Of a stretch of DNA of 64,000 bases, positions 53,461 through 64,000 are shown piece by piece. The notes beneath the pieces were generated by a model. The model did not search any database and had not been told where the DNA came from. It worked only from the letters and a program-made list of their open reading frames with translations. Each line of letters begins with the position of its first letter. Position 1 is the first letter of the stretch. Origin of the DNA: Gnetum montanum (lineage: Eukaryota > Streptophyta > Gnetopsida > Gnetales > Gnetaceae); contig MNCI01024055.1 of the NCBI GenBank assembly GCA_015680685.1, forward strand, positions 129,364-193,363, given 5' to 3'. The translations under genes were made by a program, and so were the position numbers.

Positions 53461-55332
53461 AACACCACCAATTTCAAGCTTCTACAACTTCAACAACAAA
53501 TTTTTCTAAGTGTTAAGACTTAGCAAATTTTTTCTAATTGTGGTGCTACACTATCTAGTGTAGGCAGCGTAGCGCACATCAATGCTTGTTTTGCAAAATT
53601 TTCTAAGTGTCAACAACAATCACATGAAAATTTTTCCAAGTGTCATGCTACACTCTAAATCTACATGCTACACTCCCTACTATAACACACACTTCCATGG
53701 CCATTTTGCCCAAGTGTCAAGAAGAACTGGTCAAGGGTTGCTTGGGATGGATGAAATAGTTTGGAAAATTTTCTATCTCTTGGGTTGTCATGCTTGCTAC
53801 ACTTCCTAGTGTATCCAACATGGAACATGTCCCAGTAGCTAGTTGGCCTAAGTACAAGGCTAAAGGTTGTCAGAATTGCTTAGGATGAACAAAATAGTAT
53901 AAAAAAAATTTTATCTCTTAGGTTGCTATGCTCTCTTACACTCCCTAGCATAGCAATCATAACATAAGTTCTAGTGCCCAAATTTGCCTAAGTGTTGGAT
54001 AAGGATCTATCAAGATAGCTCGACATGAAAGACACATTTGGCATATTTTCTAACTTTCAAGGCCACCTCTCTTACTACACTCTAGAGCATAGCTAGCGTA
54101 CCATGAAGGAAGACTATAGATGTTGTCAAATTTTAGCTAAGTGTCCTTGCTATGCTCCCTAGAATAACAAGTTTAACCAATGTGAAACATTAAAATTTTC
54201 AAATATTTACTAAGTGTTATGTTATGCTCTAGAGTGTAGCTATCTTGACACTAGAGAAAAGCCTTCAAAAACCTTGACAAGCCTCTAGAACTTTGCATCA
54301 GCCTTCATTTCAACTCTAACATTCTTGTGGCAACCAAGATTAGAAATTTGTATTTCTTTTGCACCCCCATTATTTCCAAAAATTATTCTTTTGCTTAACC
54401 CTAATCAAAAGATGGGAAAACATAGTCCTATATTATAGCTTCCAAATTGTACTATTTTGCATTATTTGTAGGTATATTGTGGTCTCTCAAACTCTGGCAC
54501 ATGCAATCCAAGCAATGTATTAATAATTCAGTAGTCTCTAGGGACTTGTTGTTGTTCTTTAGAGTGTAACACTTTGCCACTCTCATGAGAGTAACATGTT
54601 AGTGTAACCCCATTTGCACTCATGCCACGTGGCACCCATGCGACATGGTGCCTGATCCACATTTCATCCTAAACCTAGTCTTATAAATATCCCAATGTTT
54701 AGCACTATAGGGGTTGGCAAATAAATAGAGAATTGGGCATTTCAACTTTTTGAGCATCCCTAGCACTCTCACACTTGAGCATCTAAGTTTCACCCCTTGG
54801 CACCTCCAAAAACATAGTCCACCATTGCACCCACAAAACATAGCAACAACCAACCCAGTAGGTTTATTCCTCATTGTAGTTAATAGCTCCATGTCCTAGG
54901 CATCCCAGAGACTATGACTACACTATTACACTACTACTATGCATGTTTGATGCTACGTACCATTTTAGGGAAATGCTTTTTTTTGTTCTTAAGCTTTGTT
55001 CCATTTATTTTTCAAGAATTTTTCTTTGATATTAAGAATAACTCTTGCACTTTTTTGATGTTTGGTACATATTTGCATACTCATGTTGTTATTTTCAAGT
55101 CAGGACACCCTAGTACTCTTTGACTTAGCTAGTCCTAGCGTCTGCATGTAACGTAGTATAAACCCTTATTGCATATAGTCATTTTAAACCATGTAAGTCC
55201 CTGTCTAATTGACAACACCATTTAGGGCACCTTGTTTCTATTTTCCAGCATGACTCTCACATAGATTCAAGGTTAGGCTATACACCTATTGACTTCTTGG
55301 TGTTTCAACCACTGATGTTTTTGGACATCATA
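53461..55332 (+). repeat. 5' LTR of element C
   Basis: The plan matches B's LTR: 'ggatg.atgaaatagtttgg.aa.ttttct', palindromes of 'gctacactccctagtgtagc' type (53,540-54,250), 'cttataaatatccc' (TATA at 54682-54689), 'ggggttggcaaat', 'ctaattgacaacaccatttagggcacc', and 'cttggtgtttcaacca'. It ends CATCATA before the PBS. The exact left end is uncertain. Confidence 0.75.
54682..54689 (+). promoter_or_regulatory. TATA box of C 5' LTR
   Basis: 'tataaata' followed by 'tcccaatg', in the same position relative to 'ggggttggcaaat' as in B. Confidence 0.6.
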
Positions 55333-55337
55333 GTTTT

Positions 55338-55356
55338 TGGTGCTAGAAGGAGGGCC
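55338..55356 (+). other. Primer-binding site of element C
   Basis: TGGTGCTAGAAGGAGGGCC, the least decayed copy of the site also present in B and G. Confidence 0.78.
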
Positions 55357-55790
55357 TCCCATTCCTTTTGTGTCCAATGATAGTCCCACATATTTTCTCC
55401 ACCTCTGTTATTAGTTGCAAGCTAGTGTAGATGTAACACCCCTATGAACCTACCACAACAATAGCTACATCATAGGCTAGTGTAAGAGTTGTGTGTGTTT
55501 TGTTGGTGTAGATTGGTCCTAGTTGTTGGTTCCCCTGGAACCCTATAGGATGGAAAGCCCAACTATGTCCATCATGTCAAGATCTGAGTGCTCTAGAGAA
55601 AGTAACAATCCCATAGAGCATAACGAGCATAATGCTAAGAGTTAGTCACTTTTTGATAGCATTTCTAGAGTTGGTGATTTTTTGGCCTATTTCCACAATT
55701 TTCCTACTTAGCCATTTTTTCAATGTTTTATGCACTTAAATATTTTCTATCAGTGCTTTATTTTCTCATATTTTTCTACACAACAACATG

Positions 55791-57960
55791 AATCCCATGA
55801 ACACTTCAACCTCTACCTTGAGCATGGAGGTGGCTCATCCCATTCAATAGATGGTAGACATTGAGCCACCGCTCAATCTTGTACAACCACAATGGCTGTC
55901 ACTCAGACTATGTAACAAATTTCCTAAATATAGGGCATTAGATGATGAAAGATACAACTTCATTTGTGTGAAGCTTTAGGCAGGCCTATCCCTAGACTAC
56001 CAACAAATAGAAGCAAAGTGCAACTTTGAAATCATTAACCAAAATGGGAAGGAGTTCCTTCCTACCCCTGATGTGTTCATCTTGCTCACTGATACATCTA
56101 GGTGGCTGCTAGACTAACTCATTAGAGTAAGTGGGCCAAAAGAGCAAGATGCAGCATCAAACTATGATGAGCCCCTATAGGATGGACAAGATGAATTTGA
56201 GTCCCATTCAAAGAGTGATGTCCCATTTTACACCTCTATCCAACAACCCACCTACATTTTTGTTTTGCACCAATCACAATCATCTTCCTTCTTTGAGGTA
56301 GCGACATCATTTCTACCATCCAATACCATGCCTACAGTAGCTAGCCACCAAGCACTACAAGCACAACAAAGTGCATGACCCTCTACCATTTTTTCCTTTG
56401 TCATCTTCTCCTAGTCTTTGTAGCCTTCCCTACTAGCATTTGTGATGCTAACTTAGTTGTATGTGCATGCAATGCCTATATCTTAGCCACAAACAAGTTA
56501 GGTGTCCTTCATCCTAGCCATCTCAGTAATATCCCCAATAATAGCCCAAGCCACAACTACATGGTGGGTTGTGACCTCTATGCTTATGGCACAATTTTCA
56601 CACATCCCACAATACATGAAACAACAAACTCAACAAACATCCCATGTGGTGGCATAGCCCACAACAGGGTTGTGGGCTACTTAGATGGCACCACAAGGAA
56701 TGCAACCAGTGCAACTTGTTGTGTCATCCCCTAGTTTTAACCAAGCATTCCAAATCATTCAAAAACTAACAAACAAAGTTAGGTGACTCAAAGTGGCCAA
56801 CTCAGGAATAGTCCATTTGATGGACTTCTACCAAGATGACCACATTAATCCTATGGTCCCATTGCTAACTCTTCCCCCTAGGGTCCAACTTTTGAATTCA
56901 CAAAATACAATGGTGAGAGGGATCCCAACACCCACCTTGTAACTTTCTATTTTGAATACCTACTTTTGTAGACATGGCCCCATGTCATCATCTACATCTT
57001 TGCCATGTCCTTGACTAGCAAGCCTCTTGATTGGTACCATGTGCTCCCTAGAGCTTCCATATCAACATTGGAGGAGCTTCTCAACCAATTTGTAACTTGC
57101 TTCAAGTACAAATGGAAGTCCAAGTCCACCCTAGACCAATGAATAAACATTAAGCAAAGGGCACTAGAGCCAATACAAAAATTCATACAATGTTGGAGTG
57201 CTTCCCTCAATGAAATTCATGAGTTGATAGTAGAAACTCACCTTCTAGCTATCTTTAAGAGCACAATAAATGACTTTATCAATTCAAAACTATACTACTT
57301 AGCCCCACACTCTCTCAACTAAGTTTTTCCTCAAATGAAGAGCATATAAGATGTAGCAAAAGCTAGTAAGAACCTAGCCTATGTGGCCTATAAAAATGCA
57401 CATACAAAAAAGGACAAGGAAAAGGTGAAGGCAACAACAATCGTTCAACTATGGCCGATGAAACCAAACCCAACGACACTAAGCCAAACAACCAAGGCAC
57501 ATAAATCCCTGGAAAACAATAATAAGGCATCAGGTTTTGACACTATGGAAGCCAACCAGCCCACACCATTGATGACCATCGGACAAGCTCCCCAAATGTC
57601 AAATTTTTAGTGTAAAGATCACTCAAAGTATACCTCCTTTCCCATCAAGCTATTTGAGCTCTTAGATCAATTGCTTAGTGATAGGTTCATACAACATAAA
57701 AAAATGTCTAAGGACACATGAAAATGTCATGAGAGATACTGTGAGGTCCTACAATTATGCCAAATGAGCCCTTAGTTCTTAAAAACTTTAGATTGGACTA
57801 ATTCTGCAACTATCATTAGTTGCATGGGCATGACATAGACTACTGGTTTATGTTAAAAGACAACATTCAATGCATGACTGATCAAGAAGAATTGATCCTT
57901 GACAAAAGTAATCTTGTATGACTAGAAAATCAATTATTGAAAGTCTATAAGGACCCTCTC
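55791..57960 (+). pseudogene. Gag of element C, broken
   Basis: ATG at 55791 starts 'MNPMNTSTSTL'. 'SLRLCNKFPKYRALDDERYNF', 'KCNFEIINQNGKEFLPTP' and 'GQDEFESHS' (55,890-56,215) match B's gag in order. The capsid core with 'FTKYNGERDPNTHLVTF' (about 56,900, after a frameshift), 'FIQCWSASLNEIHE' (57,180-57,225) and 'LLAIFKSTI' follows. A Lys-rich nucleocapsid tract (57,400-57,520) precedes the CHCC-type motif 'CNYH*LHGHDIDYW' (about 57,805-57,845) with its last Cys lost. A Gln-rich spacer ends near 57,960. Many stops. Confidence 0.8.
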
Positions 57961-58479
57961 AATGCTAGTGGTATAGGTTACATCATCAATGCAATCAACA
58001 TTAATGACAACACAAAACTCGCACATGAATCATTTGTGGTTCATGTGCCCTCTGGTGATGCTAGGGCCTCAACATTGACTAGACCATACATTCATTTTAT
58101 CATCCAAGTGCTACCTTGAGCACCCACAACATCCTTTGTGGTTAGGACCTTACAACACATTGCAACAACAACAACCTAGACATCCTTTATCATTAGGATG
58201 CCAAGATGTGTAGAACCCCTACTTGCTTGGGGTCCGATTGTGGTAACTACATTACATCTTGCCCATACAAATTCATAACCTAAGAGACCTAATGATTATC
58301 TCACTAACAAAATGATTATGGAATGCATAGAGTTAGGTCCTCCTAAGCCCATCTCCTTGTCACCCATCCCCATGGCCTCATTGTCTTAGACTACTAATGT
58401 AAGTGCAAACAACCGACACACAAGCGTTGAGGCTTAAAAGCCTACTACACAAGAAAAGGTTAAATCTCATCCCTAGGGG

Positions 58480-59200
58480 ATTCATCTCTTAGGACGTATG
58501 GAGGAGGTAAAGGTTGCCAAAACAACTAATAGCAGAAAATATTTCTTTGATGCACTAGCATAAGTTAAATAGGCCCTCAAACAAAAGAATACAATGTTGA
58601 GCCTGTGTGATTTGATAATGACCTCCTCTGCTCATCGTGAGGCATTGGTTTACATGCTGACATCTATCCCTATTAGGGAATATATTACAATAGATGAAAA
58701 GGCCATTCACACCATAATTCTTTCCTCCACAACCCAAGAATCAAGATCAACACCCCTGATGTTTTGTGATGAGGAGGTCAAGGTTAACCCTGAAAAGGGT
58801 TAGGTAACCAATGTGCCCATGTTTATAATAATTTGTGTAGGATAATATAATATTTTTAGGGTGCACATTAATGATAGGGTGGCAACTAATGTCATCCCAT
58901 TCCCTATCCTTGAAAAGCTTAGCCTGGTTGATTAGATCAAGCTGACAAAAACAACATGCTTGAAATCTTTTAATGGAGTACGTGTTGTAAAAGGAATAGT
59001 CACGATAGCTTTTGTGGCAAGGGAGAAATTCCCCACTAGTGCTAAATTCATTATAATTAAGAAATCCCTAGATTTAACCTGATCATAGGGAGGTCTTGGC
59101 TAGCCTAGCTATAGACCATTTCCTTACCTATTCACCAAGAGATCCACTTACCCTATGAGGATAGAGAGATGGTGATCTATGGTAATAATGTAGGGCCCCC
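58480..59200 (+). pseudogene. Aspartic protease region of element C, broken
   Basis: From 58594: 'MLSLCDLIMTSSAHREALVY', a linker, 'PLMFCDEE' then 'FRVHINDRVATNVIPFPIL' (about 58,855-58,910). This corresponds to the Tat protease motif around D-x-G (usually '..IDNGSALNVCPL'), here with the Gly lost. Then 'SFNGVRVVKGIVTIAF' and 'FPTSAKFIII', typical of Tat PRO. B lacks this whole part. Confidence 0.72.
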
Positions 59201-59599
59201 CTCCCCCCGACCATCAACAACATAGATATAGAACAAATGTCAAAAGTAGAGTTCTCTAAAGACACATTACTCATTCAGAGTGAAAGTCAATGTTGTCTAG
59301 TTGATCCTAAACAACTAAACAAAGTAAGTGACCTCCTAAGGGAGCTCTCTAGGTAGAATTTCCCTATTGTGCAATAGACAAAGGTCTAGGCGAATATTGT
59401 CTTGTACCTCCTAGGCCTTACATGCCTCCTAACCAACCTAAGAAGGACTTGAATCCATGTCTAGGGCCATCCTATCGAGGCTTGCCTCTAAGCGTCAGAG
59501 GATTTCATCCTTCGATAATTATGTCTAGTCTTCCTTGCCAAGGTCAATACCTACAAGGGTTTTTCCTTTCTCTATAGTTGTCCATAAGGGTGGTCCTAA
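59201..59599 (+). other. PRO-distal linker of element C
   Basis: Weak plus-strand remnants ('DLLRELS', about 59,330) then no clear frame. This is where an RT region would be expected to begin in a compact element; instead the antisense gene starts. Confidence 0.45.
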
Positions 59600-62500
59600 T
59601 GAAAACCTAGTAGAAATGACCTCTCTCAAAAGGTACAGTGATGTGTCTCTCTAAGGTTCCACTCATCACTACATTGTTGGCGAATAGTTTGAAAGCCTGT
59701 GTTGCGCCAATTGCATGAAAAAAATATCTCTTGATAACAATGCTCCATGGAGTAATATTTGTAATTTTCATGGTATTCATTGTGTTCTTGCTTATAGTTT
59801 TCTTGTGATTCTTTTGAGTCTGGTCCCATTGGTACACTTTTGCATTGTAATCTTTCCAGTCTTGATTCTTCCTCACTAGTAGGTCCATCTACAATTGTTG
59901 CTTAATCACCTCACGAGTAGCTTTGTTCTTGCCCTAAATAGCTAACCAATACCTAACATGATTAATTTTAGCTATTTGCTAGCTATCATCTAGTTTTTCA
60001 TGTGCTGATAGGAAGTCATAATGGGACTACAAGTCTTCTAATTTTGCATCCTAGCTTACCCCTTTCTCTTAAAGCTCCTGCACTTGTTTCCATAGTTTCT
60101 CATTAACATGCCTACACTCACACAATGCTCTTGCATAGTACAACATGAATTTTCTTACCTCATCATACACATGGTAAGGTACTTGCTCCACCTTGGGGGG
60201 AAACTTATACACAACATCAACTTGGATCACCCTATTTGGATCCCACCTAAGCTATGAACCTATCATCACATAATAGGCAAGACAATGTTAGCCATGAACC
60301 ATGCAAGTAAATCAATAATATATATATATATATAGGCATACCAATCTTAGGGTCCATTTATTATATACGATCTATCATGTCATCCACCAACCCTTGCATG
60401 AAGGCAAACTTATCTAGAGCCTTCATCCATGGTTGCATATGAAAGGTGGATCTGGATGTTGGGCATTTAGTGGAAACACCGGTAGCTACAACATAATGCA
60501 CTTAGTGATTATCATATAGCCAATAGCCAAGGGTGTAAGAGCTAAAAAATGAAAAAAAATGTAGAATAATAAAAAAATATAATACAAAAAAATAAAAAAA
60601 AAAGATGGTGGTGTAAGGCTCCTACCCAACAAGCCCTTAGATGTGAGAGTGGGGGGATCACCCATTTGCAGACCATCAAAAAAATTTTCAAACTCACCCC
60701 CTTCAAACTACAACCCTTTTTTCTCAAGTTGCCTCACCACTTTGGCAAATTCTCATTCTTCTTCATCTATCATTTGTCCCTTAGGTTGAGGGACATCCTC
60801 TATAGGCTCTGTTACCGCTATAGGGGTCCTCATGCATACATCACATAAGTTAGATTTAGAATTGTTAATAATAAGTATAATATAGCATGGAATATTACAA
60901 TAGTATCCAATAATGTATACTTACTTGTAATTCCTGAGTGCACATCACAAAGTTTAAACTAGAGCTTTTTGTCAGCCTTCTCTACTTGATGTTTGGGATT
61001 CTCTATGGGGACACAGTTTCTTAATCTTTATTTTAGATGATCCCACTACCTCAGCAATGAGTCATGTTCCTCTCACTACATTTCTGATCTTGGCCAATGG
61101 GGACTTCCTAGCACTATCATGTATGTAGTAGCATTGTTCCACGTTGCCTTTGGTCATTACCGAAAATGACTTACCAATTGCCTCCAAAGGATCCTATGAC
61201 CACATGGTGTTGAATAGGTAACAAATCCATGGCTTGGAGACTTGACTACAATCTTGCACCATCCAATTTTCCATCCTCATGAACCATCAAAAACTCCACA
61301 AATCTTCATAGGCATGCTATGAAGATTTTGAAGTGCACATGTGATCTTTCTTGGAGATTGTTGTGCAACCTAACAATTTTAGCACGTAGGCCATTGACAA
61401 GGTGAGAGGCCTAGTTGTACTACATTCCCTCCTCTATTACATACCTCATCACCCAAGCTTGCTCCACTCCAAGAAACTACCATTGAAAAAGAAGCTTTGG
61501 GAATGCATGAGCACAAAAGGCTAGGTAGATGTGGTGGACCACAAGTACCTTCACTTCATTAACTAGTATTCCTTCATAGACCTTAGAAATGCCCGACCAC
61601 TTCTTAACGTCACCTCTATGATCTAAGTCTTTTTCTATCTTTTTTACAACTAGTAGGCCCTCAAAGGGGATGCTAAAGAGGTCCACAAAGAATTCATCTA
61701 TAATTTCAAAGATCACCCACACACCATGGGGCCATGTGCTGAAGCGATTGGCACTCTCAATGAAGGAGTTAAAGATGGCAATCAGCTTAGCCACTAAGAT
61801 ACTTGAGCTAATGGTGAAGAAAAGGTCCATGAGCCCAACCCATTGAAGATTCCTTGTTATCTCCACTAAGGCCTCATAGCACAACGAACGTTGTGAACTC
61901 TCAACCTCACCATGTTTCATTATGAGAGTGTCTTTAGTGTGACCTGTAGCAACCACCATGACCTCTCCTAACTTAACTATAGCTATAATAAGTGAAGGTG
62001 AAATTAGCAACATGAGAAAAATAAAGTATAAAGCACATAAAAATGAGTCACACATGACTCATGTGGCAAACATGGTGTGTGGGATGATGGTGGTAAGGCT
62101 AAAACCTCCTTCATGCTCTATGTGCTAGTTTCCCACTTAGCATCCAACCAGTTGAGAGCTTGAAACCTCTCACAAAACATAGAATATTGATGCGGAAATT
62201 CTTCTAGGTCCACTCCAATTTACCCAATCATCACTACTTGAAAATTTTCAAAAGATGAGAATTCTTGTAGGGAAGTGAGAGTTAAGTTTAACGCCTCCTC
62301 CTCATTGTGGAGGCCACTTCATCAATATTGAAGTTGGCAATAGTTATAAGTGATTAGCATATTATGTTATAATCTAATAGGTAGTACAAGAAATTGTAAG
62401 AGGACTCACCTATTGGCACAATACACTATTCCAAGTGGGTTCTGGAAAATAGTATGTATGATTGGGCAATGAATAACGTGTTATTCTTATTATAGCACTA

Positions 62501-62958
62501 AAATTATAGCATCTCCCAAATCCTAGACAAAGGCCTAAGGCCCTTGTAGCCCTAGCCTAAACTCCCTACTCCTTCATTGCTAGTAGGCTCATCAAATATG
62601 AACATTGAAATGCCTTGGTTCATCCCAAGAAATAGCGTTTTCATTATGACACCCACTGCTTCTGCTGCCAATTATGACCATATCATCACACTAAAGTTGT
62701 GAAGGAAAAATTCTTGGACTTCTTGTTCTCCTAACTTGAACCACACTACTTTATGACCTACATGTGTTTTTGGTGTAGGTATGTTTAGCATAGGCTCATT
62801 CATGCAATAGAAGATACCCATCAACTCAACTACGATAAGGATAGGTTTTAACAATACCCTATGGTGCCACAATAGCAACAAGAGGACAATGTTAGCATTG
62901 GATGTATAAAAATAAAAAAATGCATAAAAAATAGACTTAACATACTTAACTTTTCAAT
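59600..62958 (-). pseudogene. Antisense multi-exon accessory gene of element C
   Basis: Homologous to the B antisense gene throughout. On the minus strand, intron candidates are 62950-62859, 62409 (donor GTGAGT; acceptor unclear), one ending at 61977 ('gctatag'), 60924-60829 (donor GTAAGT), 60625-60486 (donor GTAGGAG as in B) and 60341-60260. The largest exon (61976-60925) includes the longest undamaged frame of the window, with 'WVGLMDLFFTISSSIL', 'HGVWVIFEIIDEFF' and 'LAFCAHAFPKLL' matching B's 'DVGLMDLFLAMNLSV', 'HGVQVILEIND' and 'LVFSAHAFPKLL'. The last exon ends 'QWDQTQKNHKK', 'RYFFHAIGATQAF'. B's acidic final exon is not found. Shorter Glu-rich exon than B. Function unknown. Confidence 0.75.
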
Positions 62959-62989
62959 AAGCCCCTAAGGAAAGGGACGTCAGCATACC

Positions 62990-63345
62990 CATTTGACATG
63001 CCCAATCTCCAATGAGGCACAACACTAACATCTACGTTGCACATTTACAAACATTATAACTTTGAAAATATCAAAAAATTCACTAACTATTGGTTACACT
63101 TCCCATAGAGCATAGCCTTCAAAATTACAAAAATTTTTCTAACTATTAGCCACACTCCCCAAAGAGTGTAACCCTCGCAATAGAAAAAATTTTCAAAGTG
63201 TTGGCTACACTCCCCATAGAGCATAACAACTGCAAAAATTTCCAACTGTCAACAAATTTCAAATTGTAGGATATGCTCACTATAGAGTGTAACTTGTTAG
63301 CTACGTTTCCTGCAAAGTGTGACACTAGAAAATAAAAAATTTTCT
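62990..63345. repeat. Repeats of 'ctacactccccatagagcataa' upstream (antisense) of the C accessory gene
   Basis: Five or six units at about 60-70 bp, at roughly 63,090, 63,152, 63,212, 63,272 and 63,302, each with 'aaatttt.caa' on one side. The same motif class fills the C LTR. They lie where the 5' end of the antisense gene would be, as GCATAGC words do in element B (36,050-36,165). Confidence 0.65.
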
Positions 63346-63504
63346 AACCTTTTTGTTATGCTCTTATGAATGCACCCTAGCATGATAGCCATGATCCTCA
63401 TAGTAACTTGGCCTAGACTATTACACTTTGTATTCACCTTTAAGCTACCTCAACTATGACTAAAAAAATTAAAACAAAAAAAATGTGTGGACATAAAGCA
63501 TTCT

Positions 63505-63715
63505 AGCTTTGTCCCATGTCATGCGCAAGATGCCAAAACCCCCCTATTTCGCATCACACGTGGGATGCCAAAATAACCCTATTCCACATCACACATAGTA
63601 TGTTAAAAATGCCTCTTACATGTTGAGCATGGGATGTCTAAAAAAAGCCCTATCCTGCATCATGTGCAAGACATCAAAAACACTTGTACCACACTACACA
63701 TGGTACATAAAGAAA
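63505..63715 (+). repeat. Tandem repeats of about 36 bp ('catcacacgtgggatgccaaaa')
   Basis: Six diverged units: 'catgtcatgcgcaagatgcc', 'gcatcacacgtgggatgcc', 'catcacacatagtatgtt', 'gttgagcatgggatgtct', 'gcatcatgtgcaagacatc', 'cactacacatggtacat', spaced by 'aaaacccccctattt'-like A/C runs. Nothing coding. Confidence 0.7.
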
Positions 63716-64000
63716 AGAGGAACACCCTAGCAACAAAAAACTAGAAATCCATAAAATCCACCATGTGGACTCCCTCCCCTAGCCATGACTCATGGTAGCC
63801 ATGGTAGTGATGGTGGTCCTTACCCTGGGTAGGCCACTCTCAAAAACCTCAAAACTCCAAGGTGAATAAGAAGAAGGGAATGAAATCATAAGGGAAGAGT
63901 GTAGCGCCTTACCATGTTAACGACATCTCTCACCATTGCTCTCTGCATACCCTAGGAAGGAACCTTAGTGTGCATTCTCCTTCATCCACATTGGTGAGCC
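63716..64000. other. Window end, unassigned
   Basis: 'catggactccctcccctagccatgactcatgg' and later sequence show no recognised motif. Confidence 0.4.

Larger units (their letters stand above)
53461..64000 (+). mobile_element. Element C: Tat-like Ty3/gypsy element with antisense gene, right end outside window
   Basis: 5' LTR, PBS, gag and protease on the plus strand, then the antisense spliced gene, in the same order as element B. pol beyond the protease is expected past 64,000. Gag residues and LTR layout are related to B but much more diverged than B's own two LTRs are from each other, so C is a separate family or an old member. The left LTR edge is taken where G's LTR stops. Confidence 0.8.

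Noticed and set aside
44192-53465. Target-site duplication for element G
   Set aside because: GATAC on the left and AACAC on the right do not match; shifting the ends by a few bases did not help.
56375-56734. 119-aa plus ORF
   Set aside because: It is an off-frame reading of the Pro/Thr-rich gag spacer of element C; no similarity to known proteins.
46933-60335. (TA)n runs at 46.93 and 60.32 kb as functional sites
   Set aside because: Short simple repeats in AT-rich non-coding or intronic sequence; no pattern beyond chance slippage.
61477-62055. 192-aa minus ORF as an independent host gene
   Set aside because: It aligns with one exon of the antisense gene in element B and begins inside a predicted intron, so it is part of the element's accessory gene.
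1-64000. CRISPR array, tRNA, rRNA or host gene
   Set aside because: No regular direct repeats with unique spacers, no cloverleaf or rRNA-like stretch, and no coding sequence outside retroelements was found.

Overview
The window reads as intergenic heterochromatin from a seed plant with a large, retrotransposon-rich genome. It is AT-rich, and CG is mostly replaced by TG/CA, as expected of long-methylated DNA. Every recognisable coding remnant belongs to Ty3/gypsy LTR retrotransposons, including Athila-lineage and Tat-lineage (dual RNase H) elements. I see no host gene, tRNA, rRNA or CRISPR array. The species cannot be named from this. A run of 271 N (7937-8207) shows a draft assembly.

Left part (1-23.4 kb) is a nest. 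The oldest layer is a plus-strand gypsy relic (element X, 19.5-23.4 kb) whose RT is broken at about 19,487. An Athila-like minus-strand element (E; LTR 18.70-19.49 kb, then gag, PRO, RT, RH and IN down to about 13.0 kb) abuts that break. Beside E lies element F (808-11751, minus), which is complete: ACACC target duplications, 831/830-bp LTRs, a primer-binding site and gag. F has an extra ORF and no visible pol. F's 3' LTR is itself split by a 2,748-bp solo-LTR-like insert (1565-4312) with GATAT duplications.

Middle (25.7-44.0 kb): an LTR of the F family in plus orientation (25752-26551) is followed by element B (26553-44030), a 17.5-kb Tat-lineage element with LTRs of about 1.7 kb, gag, RT-RH-aRH-IN and 3' tandem repeats. 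Between gag and RT lies a 4.4-kb block coding on the opposite strand, with at least eight exons and seven GT-AG introns.

Right (44.2-64 kb): element G (44197-53460, minus) belongs to the same family as X. It keeps gag-PRO and an IN tail but has lost RT through IN. Element C (about 53.46 kb to beyond the window) is a diverged relative of B: LTR, primer-binding site, gag, PRO, then the same antisense spliced gene in the same relative place.

Nothing looks functional: all reading frames carry stops and several catalytic residues are lost. The main point of interest is the antisense, multi-intron accessory gene held between the gag-PRO and RT regions of two diverged Tat-like elements, with splice sites still alignable. 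A pol-less Athila-like element (F) carries an ORF of similar general layout on its sense strand.
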